Shown here: piece by piece, positions 16,188 through 23,162 of the stretch
How the letters are laid out: every line of letters begins with the position of its first letter
How positions within the stretch are numbered: the first letter of the stretch is position 1
Assembly: GCA_900769835.1 (NCBI GenBank)
Contig: CAAGIE010000097.1
Coordinates: forward strand, 1-24,807
Source of the DNA: an uncultured Oscillospiraceae bacterium
GTDB lineage: Bacteria; Bacillota; Clostridia; Oscillospirales; Oscillospiraceae
DNA: 24,807 nt
Direction: 5' to 3'
Position numbers and translations under genes: made by a program
Notes under the pieces: generated by a model
What the model was told of the DNA's origin: nothing
The model's database searches: none
The model's input: only the letters and a program-made list of their open reading frames with translations

Positions 16188-16207
16188 TTTTCATTCCTCC
16201 AAATTTC

Positions 16208-16756
16208 TTACGCCTTTTCGGCGATGATATTACAAAATTGCGCGGCACAGTCTTCCACTGTGTCATTGACGATCACGTGGTCATAGAGCTTACTCTGCTC
16301 CATCTCCCAGGCGGCACGCTCCAGACGCATTTTGATCTGCTCCTCGGAGGTATCGCCGCGACCGCGCAGGCGGCGCTCCAGTTCCTCCATAGAGGGGGGC
16401 GCGACGAACACCAAGGTGGCATCGGGGCGGGCTTTGCGCACGGCAAATGCGCCGTTGGGCTCGATGTCCAGGATCACGTGACCACGGGAGAGTTTTTCTT
16501 CCATCTGTCCCTTGGGGGTGCCATAGAAGTTGTCCATGTGGCCGTCATATTCCAGAAATTCGCCCTTTTGGATCATATCCTGAAAGGTCTCTTTGGAAAC
16601 AAAATAGTAGTGTACGCCGTCAACTTCGCCGGGGCGGGGCGCACGGGTAGTGGCGGAGACGGAGAATAACAGATCCGTTCTTCCCTCCATCACGGCTCGC
16701 AGAACAGTGCTTTTGCCAACACCGGAGGCGCCGGAGATTACAAACAATCTTCCCAT
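16208..16756 (-). CDS. gmk: Guanylate kinase
   Basis: Converts GMP to GDP with ATP. The P-loop GASGVGKST lies at 9-17, followed by the GMP-binding region TRAPRPGEVDGVHYYFVS near 36-53 and GNFYGTPKG-like residues (DNFYGTPKGQ) near 75-84. Length is 182 residues with the start used here. An upstream in-frame GTG at 16759 would overlap the remA stop by four bases but stands only four bases from GGAGG; the ATG at 16756 has seven-base spacing and overlaps the remA stop by one base, so it is preferred. The neighbours remA and rpoZ are the standard Firmicutes ones. Confidence 0.95.
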   Translation of the reverse strand: MGRLFVISGASGVGKSTVLRAVMEGRTDLLFSVSATTRAPRPGEVDGVHYYFVSKETFQDMIQKGEFLEYDGHMDNFYGTPKGQMEEKLSRGHVILDIEPNGAFAVRKARPDATLVFVAPPSMEELERRLRGRGDTSEEQIKMRLERAAWEMEQSKLYDHVIVNDTVEDCAAQFCNIIAEKA

Positions 16757-17001
16757 CACTTTTCCTCCATATCCTGCCAGCGCTTCTGAACCTCGTCCGC
16801 TTCCAGCGCAGAGAGAACCACGTGGTCGGTATCCATCAGGATCACCGCTCTTGTTTTGTGGCCGTAGGATGCGTCGATCAGCATACCACGATCCTTTGCC
16901 TCCTGCACCACCCGCTTAATGGGGGCGGAGTCGGGGCTTAACACCGCCAGCACACGGCCTGCGGCCAGCATACTGCCGAATCCAATATTGATCAGTTTCA
17001 T
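16756..17001 (-). CDS. remA: RemA-family DNA-binding regulator (DUF370)
   Basis: An 81-residue protein of the RemA/DUF370 family. In Bacillus subtilis RemA activates biofilm matrix operons and osmoprotection genes. The family signature is visible at the N-terminus (KLINIGFGSMLAAGRVLAVLSPDSAPIKR) and at RGMLIDASYGHKTRAVI near 38-54. It sits between yicC and gmk, its conserved place in most Firmicutes, including many that make no known matrix, so its basal role here is unclear. It overlaps gmk at its stop and follows yicC after 10 bases. Confidence 0.93.
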   Translation of the reverse strand: MKLINIGFGSMLAAGRVLAVLSPDSAPIKRVVQEAKDRGMLIDASYGHKTRAVILMDTDHVVLSALEADEVQKRWQDMEEK

Positions 17002-17011
17002 ATTGTGCCTC

Positions 17012-17890
17012 TTACTCGATATTCTGGGTCTGCTCCCGGATCTTTTCCAGTTCCGCCTTGATGTCTACCACCACGCGGGCCAGTTTCACATCGGTACACT
17101 TGGAGCCGATGGTGTTGGCTTCCCGGTTCATTTCCTGCAGCAAAAAGTCCAGTTTTCTGCCCACGGCACCGCCGGCAGAGAGCATCGTGTTCATCTGCTC
17201 CAGATGGCTGCGCAGGCGCACGGTTTCTTCATCCACCGCGACCTTGTCTGCAAAAATGGCAGCCTCGGTCAGGATACGGCTCTCATCGATGGCGGTATTG
17301 GCCAGCACTTCTTTGAGTTTGTTTTCCAGGCGGGTGCGATAATCCACCACGGTCTGGGCATTGCCCGCTTCCACCACGCTCACCAGATCCAGAATGGTCT
17401 GGCCGCGGGCCCGCAGATCCTTATCCAGAGCCGCGCCTTCGGTCAGGCGCATCGCGTCATAACCTGCAAGGGCATTATTTACCACCTGCAGAAGGTCTGC
17501 CAGCAACTGCTCTTCGTCCACCTCGGGCTTTTCCACGGTGAACACTTCCGGCAGACGGGAAACGGTGCTGACGCTGATATCGTCCTTCACACCGTACTCG
17601 GCCACCATCTTGTGCATTGCATCCAGATAGCCCTGCAGGACAGAGCCGTTCAGGCTTACCTGCACCTGATCTTCACCCTCGGAACGCAGAGAGATGAACA
17701 CGTCCACCTTGCCGCGGCTGATGGAATTCTTCACCGCCTGCTTCACGGCATCCTCCGCAAAACTCAGCATTCTGGGCAGGCGCACGGAGCAATCCAGATA
17801 GCGGTTATTCACAGACCGGAGTTCTACGGAGAACTCGCGGCCGTTGATGGTTTCTACACTCCGGCCGTAGCCGGTCATACTCTTGATCAA
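17012..17890 (-). CDS. yicC: YicC-family endoribonuclease-like protein
   Basis: A 292-residue YicC/YloC protein. The N-terminus IKSMTGYGR and SVNNRYLDCSVRLP and the C-terminus ending in EQTQNIE are strongly conserved family blocks. E. coli YicC has been shown to act in RNA decay, and the Bacillus homologue YloC is an endoribonuclease. The start is TTG at 17890, with GAGGG seven bases upstream and giving the family N-terminus; a later ATG at 17878 would remove the conserved first residues. It lies 15 bases downstream of cdaR, joining the cda genes to the remA-gmk-rpoZ block. Confidence 0.93.
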   Translation of the reverse strand: MIKSMTGYGRSVETINGREFSVELRSVNNRYLDCSVRLPRMLSFAEDAVKQAVKNSISRGKVDVFISLRSEGEDQVQVSLNGSVLQGYLDAMHKMVAEYGVKDDISVSTVSRLPEVFTVEKPEVDEEQLLADLLQVVNNALAGYDAMRLTEGAALDKDLRARGQTILDLVSVVEAGNAQTVVDYRTRLENKLKEVLANTAIDESRILTEAAIFADKVAVDEETVRLRSHLEQMNTMLSAGGAVGRKLDFLLQEMNREANTIGSKCTDVKLARVVVDIKAELEKIREQTQNIE

Positions 17891-17905
17891 TGTACTTCCC
17901 TCTTT

Positions 17906-19138
17906 CTAATTCACAGTGGCGGAAACCTCGTCTGCCGCCACCATCACCACATCACGGAATGCGGAACTGTTTACAGTCATCTGGGGCTTGCGCAACACAC
18001 CGGTACCTGCCTCGGCGGTGGAATAGTCCAACACCACGGTCAGATCCGCTTCGGTGATGGCCGCCATTTGTGCCGCTGTGCCACGCACGGTGATCTTCAG
18101 CACCACTGCATCCACCGTTGCGGTCATATCCCCGGGGTGCTTGATGTCGAACTTGCGGATGAACATGGTCTTCTGCTGGAGGTCACCGAAATCCACGGTG
18201 ACTGCCACAGTTTCGATACCGCTGCGGTTCACCAGTCGATCATCCTTCAGGTCGATTTTGAAGGGCTCGATCTCCTGATTGACCTGCAGAGTGGTCAGAT
18301 CCAACTCGCCCAGCACCAAAGTATCGCCCAACTCCTCGATCAGCGCCTTGGGGCCGGAAACGCGAATGGTCTCGTGCTCCAGAGTCACATCCTCCTTGGT
18401 CAGGCCGCCGCCCTCTTTGATCGTGACCTCCAGACGAATATCCTTATACATCTCGATGCGGATCCGCACAGACACCTTCTTGGAGCCCTGGATCGTAATA
18501 CCCTCGGCATCTGCAGGCTTACCGTCACTGCCGCAAAGCACCAGTTCGTATTCGCCAATGATATCCTCGGTCTTCTCAGTCAGGTCGATCACACCGTCCA
18601 GTCTGGCGTGGTCGATCTTATTGACCACGGAACTGGGGCCTACGATGGTGATGGTGTTATCCTCCATATCCGGGAAGATATTATCCTTATCTGCGGCAAA
18701 GCCCTGAGGAACTTCGCCCACAATGTTCTCGCTTGTCTTGATTTCCAGATCCTTGGTGATCTCGTCTTCCACTCGGATGTAAATGGTGGCCGGATTCTGC
18801 TCCTCCACCAGGATGGCGCCGGGGACATTCACCGTGTACTCCAGGTGATACTCGCCGGGCTTTGTTACATTGGCAAGGCTTGCCTGAAGGGTCAGATCCT
18901 CACCGCTGATATCCACCAGCACGGAACGGTTGCCCTTCAGTTTTACCGTCACATACTCATCCCGCTCCTTGATCAGCAGATTGCGCTCCTCCATGACGGA
19001 GTAGTACTGGAATTGGGCGGGGTCCACTTTTACCTTGTAGGTGCGGGTATATTCAGGGTCCACCACAGTGATCACGTATGCCCACAGACCGACGGCCAGA
19101 ACCACCGACAGGAGGATGGAAAGAATTTTATTTTTCAT
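17906..19138 (-). CDS. cdaR: CdaR (YbbR-domain regulator of c-di-AMP synthesis)
   Basis: A membrane-anchored regulator of the diadenylate cyclase CdaA. It has one N-terminal transmembrane helix (about 5-26), then an extracellular part built of four YbbR repeats by eye (roughly 30-130, 130-235, 235-320 and 320-410). Length (410) is normal. Its start overlaps the end of cdaA by 11 bases, with GGAGG inside the cdaA tail, so the two proteins should be made in step. In Bacillus, Listeria and Staphylococcus the third gene is glmM, the peptidoglycan precursor mutase that binds CdaA; here yicC follows instead. The repeat boundaries are approximate. Confidence 0.92.
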   Translation of the reverse strand: MKNKILSILLSVVLAVGLWAYVITVVDPEYTRTYKVKVDPAQFQYYSVMEERNLLIKERDEYVTVKLKGNRSVLVDISGEDLTLQASLANVTKPGEYHLEYTVNVPGAILVEEQNPATIYIRVEDEITKDLEIKTSENIVGEVPQGFAADKDNIFPDMEDNTITIVGPSSVVNKIDHARLDGVIDLTEKTEDIIGEYELVLCGSDGKPADAEGITIQGSKKVSVRIRIEMYKDIRLEVTIKEGGGLTKEDVTLEHETIRVSGPKALIEELGDTLVLGELDLTTLQVNQEIEPFKIDLKDDRLVNRSGIETVAVTVDFGDLQQKTMFIRKFDIKHPGDMTATVDAVVLKITVRGTAAQMAAITEADLTVVLDYSTAEAGTGVLRKPQMTVNSSAFRDVVMVAADEVSATVN

Positions 19139-19994
19139 TCTTCTTTTCCTCCTTCTTGGGCTTGATTTTATTGATCAGTTTCTGCACACCGGCGGGCTCG
19201 TTACCGGCTTCCTGGGTGCAAAGTTCATTACGCAGCAAGCGCTCCAGAGTCTGCGGTGCCAGATGGCGCTTGAGCACACCGTCCACCGCCACGCTGATGG
19301 CGCCGGTTTCCTCGGAAACCACTACCACCACTGCATCGGTCACTTCGCTCATACCCACTGCCGCACGATGGCGGGTACCCAGTTCTGCGCTGAGGCGGTT
19401 GGTGTCGGAAAGCGGAAGCACACAGCCTGCCGCCGCCACACGGCCGTCGCTGATGATCATTGCGCCGTCGTGGAGAGCGGAATTGGGATGGAAGATGTTC
19501 CGCAGGAGCTGCTGGGATACCTGACCGTCGATCATTGTGCCGGTCTTATAGTACTCATCCATGTGGCTATCCCGGGCGAACACGATCAGCGCGCCCACCT
19601 TTTCCTTGCTCATGCCCTCACAAGCGCGCACGGTATGGGCGATCACGGGAATCATCTCCTGCTCGGGCTTGGTGGTGTTCACCAGGCTTCTGAGTTTAAA
19701 TCTGCCCAGATGGTCCAGCATCCGTCGCAGTTCAGGCTGGAACAGAATGACCACCGCGATGATTCCCACCTGGAGAATTTGCGCGGAAATATAGTTCAGG
19801 ATATGCAGGTTCAGCAAGTCCGTTAAACCCGTCAGAACCAAGATGCCCACAATGGCTTTTGCAATGCGGGCCGCCGCCGTATTCCGGAATAACGGCAGCA
19901 ACTTATAAATCAAAAATGCGACCAGAATAATATCCAGATAGTCCGACCATTTCATCAATCCGATCTGCTGGCCTATGGCCTGAAAAAAGCCCAT
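19128..19994 (-). CDS. cdaA: Membrane diadenylate cyclase CdaA
   Basis: Makes the essential second messenger c-di-AMP from two ATP. Three predicted transmembrane helices (about 19-36, 41-61 and 69-86) precede the cytoplasmic DAC domain (about 100-255) with the catalytic DGA motif (176-178) and GTRHRAA (206-212), both intact. The tail is Lys/Glu-rich. Length (288) is typical. ATG 19994 follows GAGGA. It is the first gene of the long minus-strand superoperon, behind a near-consensus promoter. c-di-AMP controls potassium uptake and osmotic balance and so cell-wall integrity, which links it to the wall-sensing kinase further down the same transcript. Confidence 0.95.
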   Translation of the reverse strand: MGFFQAIGQQIGLMKWSDYLDIILVAFLIYKLLPLFRNTAAARIAKAIVGILVLTGLTDLLNLHILNYISAQILQVGIIAVVILFQPELRRMLDHLGRFKLRSLVNTTKPEQEMIPVIAHTVRACEGMSKEKVGALIVFARDSHMDEYYKTGTMIDGQVSQQLLRNIFHPNSALHDGAMIISDGRVAAAGCVLPLSDTNRLSAELGTRHRAAVGMSEVTDAVVVVVSEETGAISVAVDGVLKRHLAPQTLERLLRNELCTQEAGNEPAGVQKLINKIKPKKEEKKNEK

Positions 19995-20004
19995 ATTCAG
20001 TCCT

Positions 20005-20093
20005 CGCTTCCTATCGTTTTTCGCTCCGTGGCATATTAAGCCTATTATCTCTCCTATTATAACGGATTTTTGCTTTTATGGCAATAGGAAGCG
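20005..20093. repeat. 10-bp inverted repeat around the cdaA promoter
   Basis: CGCTTCCTAT (20005-20014) and its exact reverse complement ATAGGAAGCG (20084-20093) flank the promoter, 69 bases apart. The distal arm meets the -35 box by one base and the proximal arm lies just before the cdaA ribosome binding site. It could be a pair of operator half-sites, or chance. Confidence 0.5.
20056..20084 (-). promoter_or_regulatory. Promoter of the cdaA superoperon
   Basis: On the minus strand TTGCCA (20079-20084) and a perfect TATAAT (20056-20061) are separated by 17 bases. Transcription should begin near 20049, giving a leader of about 55 bases before cdaA. The promoter is bracketed by the arms of a 10-bp inverted repeat, listed separately. 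No other strong promoter stood out by eye between here and rsgA, though internal ones are likely. Confidence 0.87.
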
Positions 20094-20104
20094 GGGGTAT
20101 TTTT

Positions 20105-21211
20105 TTATAAATTACGGTGTATTTTCTCCATAGCCAGTAAGAATTTTCCTGTCTGACCGAAGCCGGCCTCCGGCCCATAACTGACGCGAACGGTTCCGCT
20201 CTCCAAAGTACCCGCGCTTTCGTGGGCAAGGGGTGCGCAATGGAGCCCGCCCCGCACCGCGATCCCGTGGTCTGCCAGTGCCTCCGCCACCTCCTCGCAA
20301 TCCCCTTTCGGCAGGAAAGAAAGGGTGCCGCTCTGGTGAGGGCCGGTGAACACCGTCAGCCCCAGCCGCTTGAGCCCGCGAGCGCAATGCAATACCTGAA
20401 GTTGCTGACGCTTCAGCCGCTGCGCCATATCCCCCTGCATCAGCCATTCCATCCCCGCGCAAAGCCCGGCGATCCCCGGCACGTTCAGCGTCCCCGCCTC
20501 CAGACGATCCGGCAAAAACTCCGGCATTGCATAGCTGGCGGACAGACTTCCGGTGCCGCCGTAGACAAAGGGTTTTGGCTCACGCCGACAGATCAGCAAC
20601 CCCGTCCCCTGAGGGCCAAGCAGTCCTTTATGCCCGGGCATTGCCACAAATTCTGCGCCCCATTTCGCCGGCTCCACCGGTAAAATTCCCGCAGACTGCG
20701 CCCCGTCCACAATAAAAGGAACGCCATATTTTCTGCATAACGCCGCCATTTTCTCCACTGGCAAAATATACCCAAAAACATTGGAAACGTGGGTAAATAC
20801 CGCGACTTTTGCTCCTGATTTTAAGGATTTCTCAAATTCCTCCAAAGTGTCCTCCCAGTGGAAAAGCCGCCTACCCGCCACCCGAATCTTCGCCCCTATG
20901 GCATACAACGGGCGCATCACCGCATTATGCTCAAACCCGGAGACCACCACCGTGTCCCCGGGTTCCACCATCGTCCGTATGGCAATATTCAGCCCCTGCG
21001 TGCAACTGCCGGTGAACACCACCTGCTCCGGCTGACAACCGAACATCTCCCCTGCCCGCTCCCGGCATGCAAGCACCGTGCGGGCGGCGGTCATCGCCGC
21101 AGGATAGCCGCCCCGTCCCGGATTTGCGCAAGTCTTGACGGCCCGTTCCATTGCCACCGCAACGGAGCGGGGCTTTGTAAGGGAGGTGGCACCGTGATCC
21201 AGGTAGATCAT
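20105..21211 (-). CDS. Cysteine desulfurase-like PLP enzyme (aminotransferase class V family)
   Basis: A fold-type I PLP enzyme of 368 residues, starting MIYLDHGATSLTKP. It shows the PLP-binding aspartate and glutamine (VDGAQSAG, D169 and Q172), the Schiff-base lysine K195 in GHKG, and a C-terminal RGGLHCAPLAH with candidate sulfur-accepting C325. This matches the cysteine desulfurase subfamily that sits next to DUF3343 genes rather than the IscS/NifS housekeeping form, which is usually longer and next to iscU. A TTG 18 bases upstream is in frame, but ATG 21211 gives the family N-terminus, has AGGAG eight bases upstream and overlaps the DUF3343 stop by four bases. Probable reaction: removal of sulfur or selenium from cysteine or selenocysteine. 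The acceptor is unknown. Confidence 0.87.
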   Translation of the reverse strand: MIYLDHGATSLTKPRSVAVAMERAVKTCANPGRGGYPAAMTAARTVLACRERAGEMFGCQPEQVVFTGSCTQGLNIAIRTMVEPGDTVVVSGFEHNAVMRPLYAIGAKIRVAGRRLFHWEDTLEEFEKSLKSGAKVAVFTHVSNVFGYILPVEKMAALCRKYGVPFIVDGAQSAGILPVEPAKWGAEFVAMPGHKGLLGPQGTGLLICRREPKPFVYGGTGSLSASYAMPEFLPDRLEAGTLNVPGIAGLCAGMEWLMQGDMAQRLKRQQLQVLHCARGLKRLGLTVFTGPHQSGTLSFLPKGDCEEVAEALADHGIAVRGGLHCAPLAHESAGTLESGTVRVSYGPEAGFGQTGKFLLAMEKIHRNL

Positions 21212-21462
21212 CCCTCCATCTCCTCCCAACGTCCTTTTTCTCCGGCGCAGTAGATCTTGCGGTAGGCGATCTTTCGCCGCTCCAGCAATGCCACCGCAGA
21301 GGGAACCTCCCCTGCCGTCAGATGCACGCTATAACCGCACCCCTGTTCCTGCATCCAGCGGGGTGTACGCACCAGTTTGCAGGTGATCCCGCTCCCCGTC
21401 AGTGCCGCCTCCGCCCGCTGCGCCGGTGTCACCGACCGAAATGTTATCAGGCACATTTTCAT
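21208..21462 (-). CDS. DUF3343 / putative Se/S carrier-like protein
   Basis: An 84-residue soluble protein of the DUF3343 (Se/S carrier-like) family. It has a beta-alpha-beta start (KMCLITFRSVTPAQRAEAAL) and a conserved Cys-Gly, C42-G43, in the QGCGYSV segment, which could carry sulfur or selenium as a persulfide or perselenide. It overlaps the cysteine desulfurase-like gene by four bases, a pairing repeated across Clostridia, so the simplest idea is donor enzyme plus small carrier. Its ribosome binding site GGGAGG lies inside the downstream arm of the hairpin that ends the preceding operon. The function is inferred from the family and the neighbour; it has not been shown. Confidence 0.82.
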   Translation of the reverse strand: MKMCLITFRSVTPAQRAEAALTGSGITCKLVRTPRWMQEQGCGYSVHLTAGEVPSAVALLERRKIAYRKIYCAGEKGRWEEMEG

Positions 21463-21468
21463 ATAAAA

Positions 21469-21502
21469 ACACCTCCCGGAATAACTTATGTCCGGGAGGT
21501 GT
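21469..21502 (-). terminator. Hairpin terminator after vanZ-like gene, containing the DUF3343 ribosome binding site
   Basis: On the minus strand a 12-bp perfect stem (arms 21491-21502 and 21469-21480) closes a 10-base loop and is followed by TTTTTAT, the form of an intrinsic terminator for the murD-ispD-ispF-vanZ operon. The 3' arm ends GGGAGGTGT and is the only good ribosome binding site for the DUF3343 ATG at 21462. The hairpin could also limit translation of transcripts that read through. Confidence 0.85.
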
Positions 21503-21510
21503 ATTTTGTT

Positions 21511-21972
21511 CTATTTTGACTTGTAGCGCCAGTATAGCCAGCCCGACACCGCGCCCACCACATTGAGGATCCAGTCGTCGATATCGCAGGCACCCAGGTA
21601 GGTGAAAAACTGCACCATCTCCACCAAGACTCCTGCCATCATAATGAACAGCAGGAATTTCCAAAACTTCCGCATAAGGAAAAAGTTCTTGGGGAGCATA
21701 TGCCCCAAGGGGATGAACAGCACGAAATTGCCCAGCAGGTTATACCACGCCACAAACTGATCGTATGCACTGGGAGAATAGCGGATCTCGTTAATATAGC
21801 GCATCACAGTCTGAAAAGGCTGCAGGTTGATGCGCATCTCCAGGGGCAGGCTCTTATCGGGCGCCTGCCCGGGGGTGATCCGCATACCGAAAAGCAGCCA
21901 CAACAAAGAGATCACATATAGCACCAGCACGAAAATCTGCAGGCTTCTGTTGCGTTTTGCGTACTTTTTCAC
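21511..21972 (-). CDS. VanZ-family membrane protein
   Basis: A 153-residue membrane protein with four hydrophobic segments (about 11-30, 76-94, 104-122 and 133-148) and the VanZ-family marks NFVLFIPLG (82-90), E118 with Q121, and CDIDDWILNVVGAVSGW (129-145). VanZ of the vancomycin/teicoplanin cluster gives low-level teicoplanin resistance, but most family members are chromosomal proteins of unknown function, and this context gives no reason to call resistance. The start chosen is GTG at 21972, four bases after the ispF stop, with GGAGG twelve bases upstream. The frame runs open further into ispF, but that would force a 50-base overlap. It is the last gene before the operon terminator. Confidence 0.85.
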   Translation of the reverse strand: MKKYAKRNRSLQIFVLVLYVISLLWLLFGMRITPGQAPDKSLPLEMRINLQPFQTVMRYINEIRYSPSAYDQFVAWYNLLGNFVLFIPLGHMLPKNFFLMRKFWKFLLFIMMAGVLVEMVQFFTYLGACDIDDWILNVVGAVSGWLYWRYKSK

Positions 21973-21976
21973 CGAA

Positions 21977-22450
21977 TCACTTTTCCTCCAAAATGCAAAC
22001 TGCGTGGCAGGACATACCACTGCCGTCACCGGTAAAGCCCAGGTGTTCTTCTGTGGTGGCTTTTACATTGACGCGGCTCTCGCAAATGCCCAGGCGTGAG
22101 GCGATGTTGCTTTTCATTTGGGGAATATAATCCTTGAGTTTGGGTCGCTGGGCGATCATCGTCACATCGATATTGCCCACGGTATAGCCCGCGGCGCGGA
22201 TCTTTTCCCCTACCGCCGCAAGGAGTTCGCCGGAATTTGCGCCCTTATAGGCCATATCTGTATCGGGGAAATGCACACCGATATCCCCCAGACCCGCCGC
22301 ACCCAGCAGCGCATCCATCACCGCGTGGAGCAGGACGTCCGCATCGGAGTGGCCCAAAAGGCCTTTCTCAAAGGGGATCTCCACACCGCCTAAGATCAGG
22401 GGTCTGCACTCCACCAGCTTATGCACATCGTAGCCGTGTCCGATCCTCAT
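21977..22450 (-). CDS. ispF: 2-C-methyl-D-erythritol 2,4-cyclodiphosphate synthase
   Basis: The fifth enzyme of the MEP isoprenoid pathway; it cyclises CDP-ME 2-phosphate with release of CMP. The 157 residues begin MRIGHGYDVH with metal ligands D8, H10 and H42 (DADVLLH), then GDIGVHFPDTD (55-65) and a C-terminal TTEEHLGFTGDG. The enzyme is a trimer with zinc. Its start overlaps ispD by four bases, so the IspD and IspF steps are translationally coupled although the intermediate IspE gene is not here. Nothing is missing. Confidence 0.96.
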   Translation of the reverse strand: MRIGHGYDVHKLVECRPLILGGVEIPFEKGLLGHSDADVLLHAVMDALLGAAGLGDIGVHFPDTDMAYKGANSGELLAAVGEKIRAAGYTVGNIDVTMIAQRPKLKDYIPQMKSNIASRLGICESRVNVKATTEEHLGFTGDGSGMSCHAVCILEEK

Positions 22451-23160
22451 TTCATTTCCTCCAGCAAAAACTGCGCCACATACAGATCCATCGGGGTGGT
22501 GATCTTCAGATTCCGCTCGTCACCCTCCACCAGTTTCACCTTGATACCCAGGCGCTCCACTGCGGAACAGTCGTCGGTGACCACTGCCTTTTCCCGCTTG
22601 GCTTTCAGCAATGCGCCTGCCAGCAAATCCTTATCGAATACCTGAGGCGTCTGCACCGCCCGAAGTTTACTGCGGTCGGGGGTGGACACTGCCAGCCCGC
22701 TTTCCATCACCTTAATGGTGTCCTTCACAGGCACTGCGGGCGCCGCCGCGCCATAGGAATGGGCCGCACGAACGGTACGGTCGATGACCTCCACGGACAC
22801 CAGCGGTCTTGCGCCGTCGTGGACTGCTACCAGTTCCACCTCTGCGCCCAGAGCCGCAAGGCCCTTTTCCACAGACTCCTGACGGGAAGCGCCGCCTGCC
22901 ACCACTGTCCGCACCTTGCCGTAGCCACGGCAAAGTTCCCGCACCTGCTCCACCAGGTCCTCACGGGTCACCACGACGATCTCCCGAATGACATCGCTGC
23001 AGGTGAAGGTATACAGCGTGCGCGCCAGCACCGGCTCGCCGTCCAGCTCTGCAAACATCTTGTCGATGCCGCCCATTCGGGACGCCGTTCCCGCCGCCAC
23101 GATCACCGCGCCACAGTACTTCAGCGGCAATACCTTTCGCAATAAATTTGTGAGTTTCAT
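22447..23160 (-). CDS. ispD: 2-C-methyl-D-erythritol 4-phosphate cytidylyltransferase
   Basis: The third enzyme of the MEP pathway; it joins CTP and MEP to form CDP-ME. The nucleotide-binding signature AAGTASRMGGIDK lies at 22-34, VHDGARPLV near 122-130, QTPQVF near 178-183 and TDDCSAVE near 204-211, all typical. Length is 237, with a short N-terminal extension before the usual start (about 15 residues, MKLTNLLRKVLPLKYCG); the ATG at 23160 has TAAGGAG in the last murD codons and no better later start was seen. It lies two bases after murD and overlaps ispF. Confidence 0.96.
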   Translation of the reverse strand: MKLTNLLRKVLPLKYCGAVIVAAGTASRMGGIDKMFAELDGEPVLARTLYTFTCSDVIREIVVVTREDLVEQVRELCRGYGKVRTVVAGGASRQESVEKGLAALGAEVELVAVHDGARPLVSVEVIDRTVRAAHSYGAAAPAVPVKDTIKVMESGLAVSTPDRSKLRAVQTPQVFDKDLLAGALLKAKREKAVVTDDCSAVERLGIKVKLVEGDERNLKITTPMDLYVAQFLLEEMK

Positions 23161-23162
23161 TC

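Noticed and set aside
16919..19165. Long plus-strand open frame (748 codons) opposite yicC and cdaR
   Set aside because: It lies wholly antisense to two well-supported genes, its translation is rich in His, Gln and Leu as expected from an antisense shadow of GC-rich codons, and it shows no family motif.
21511..21972. vanZ-like gene as glycopeptide resistance
   Set aside because: No vanHAX, vanRS or mobile context; most VanZ-family proteins are not resistance genes.
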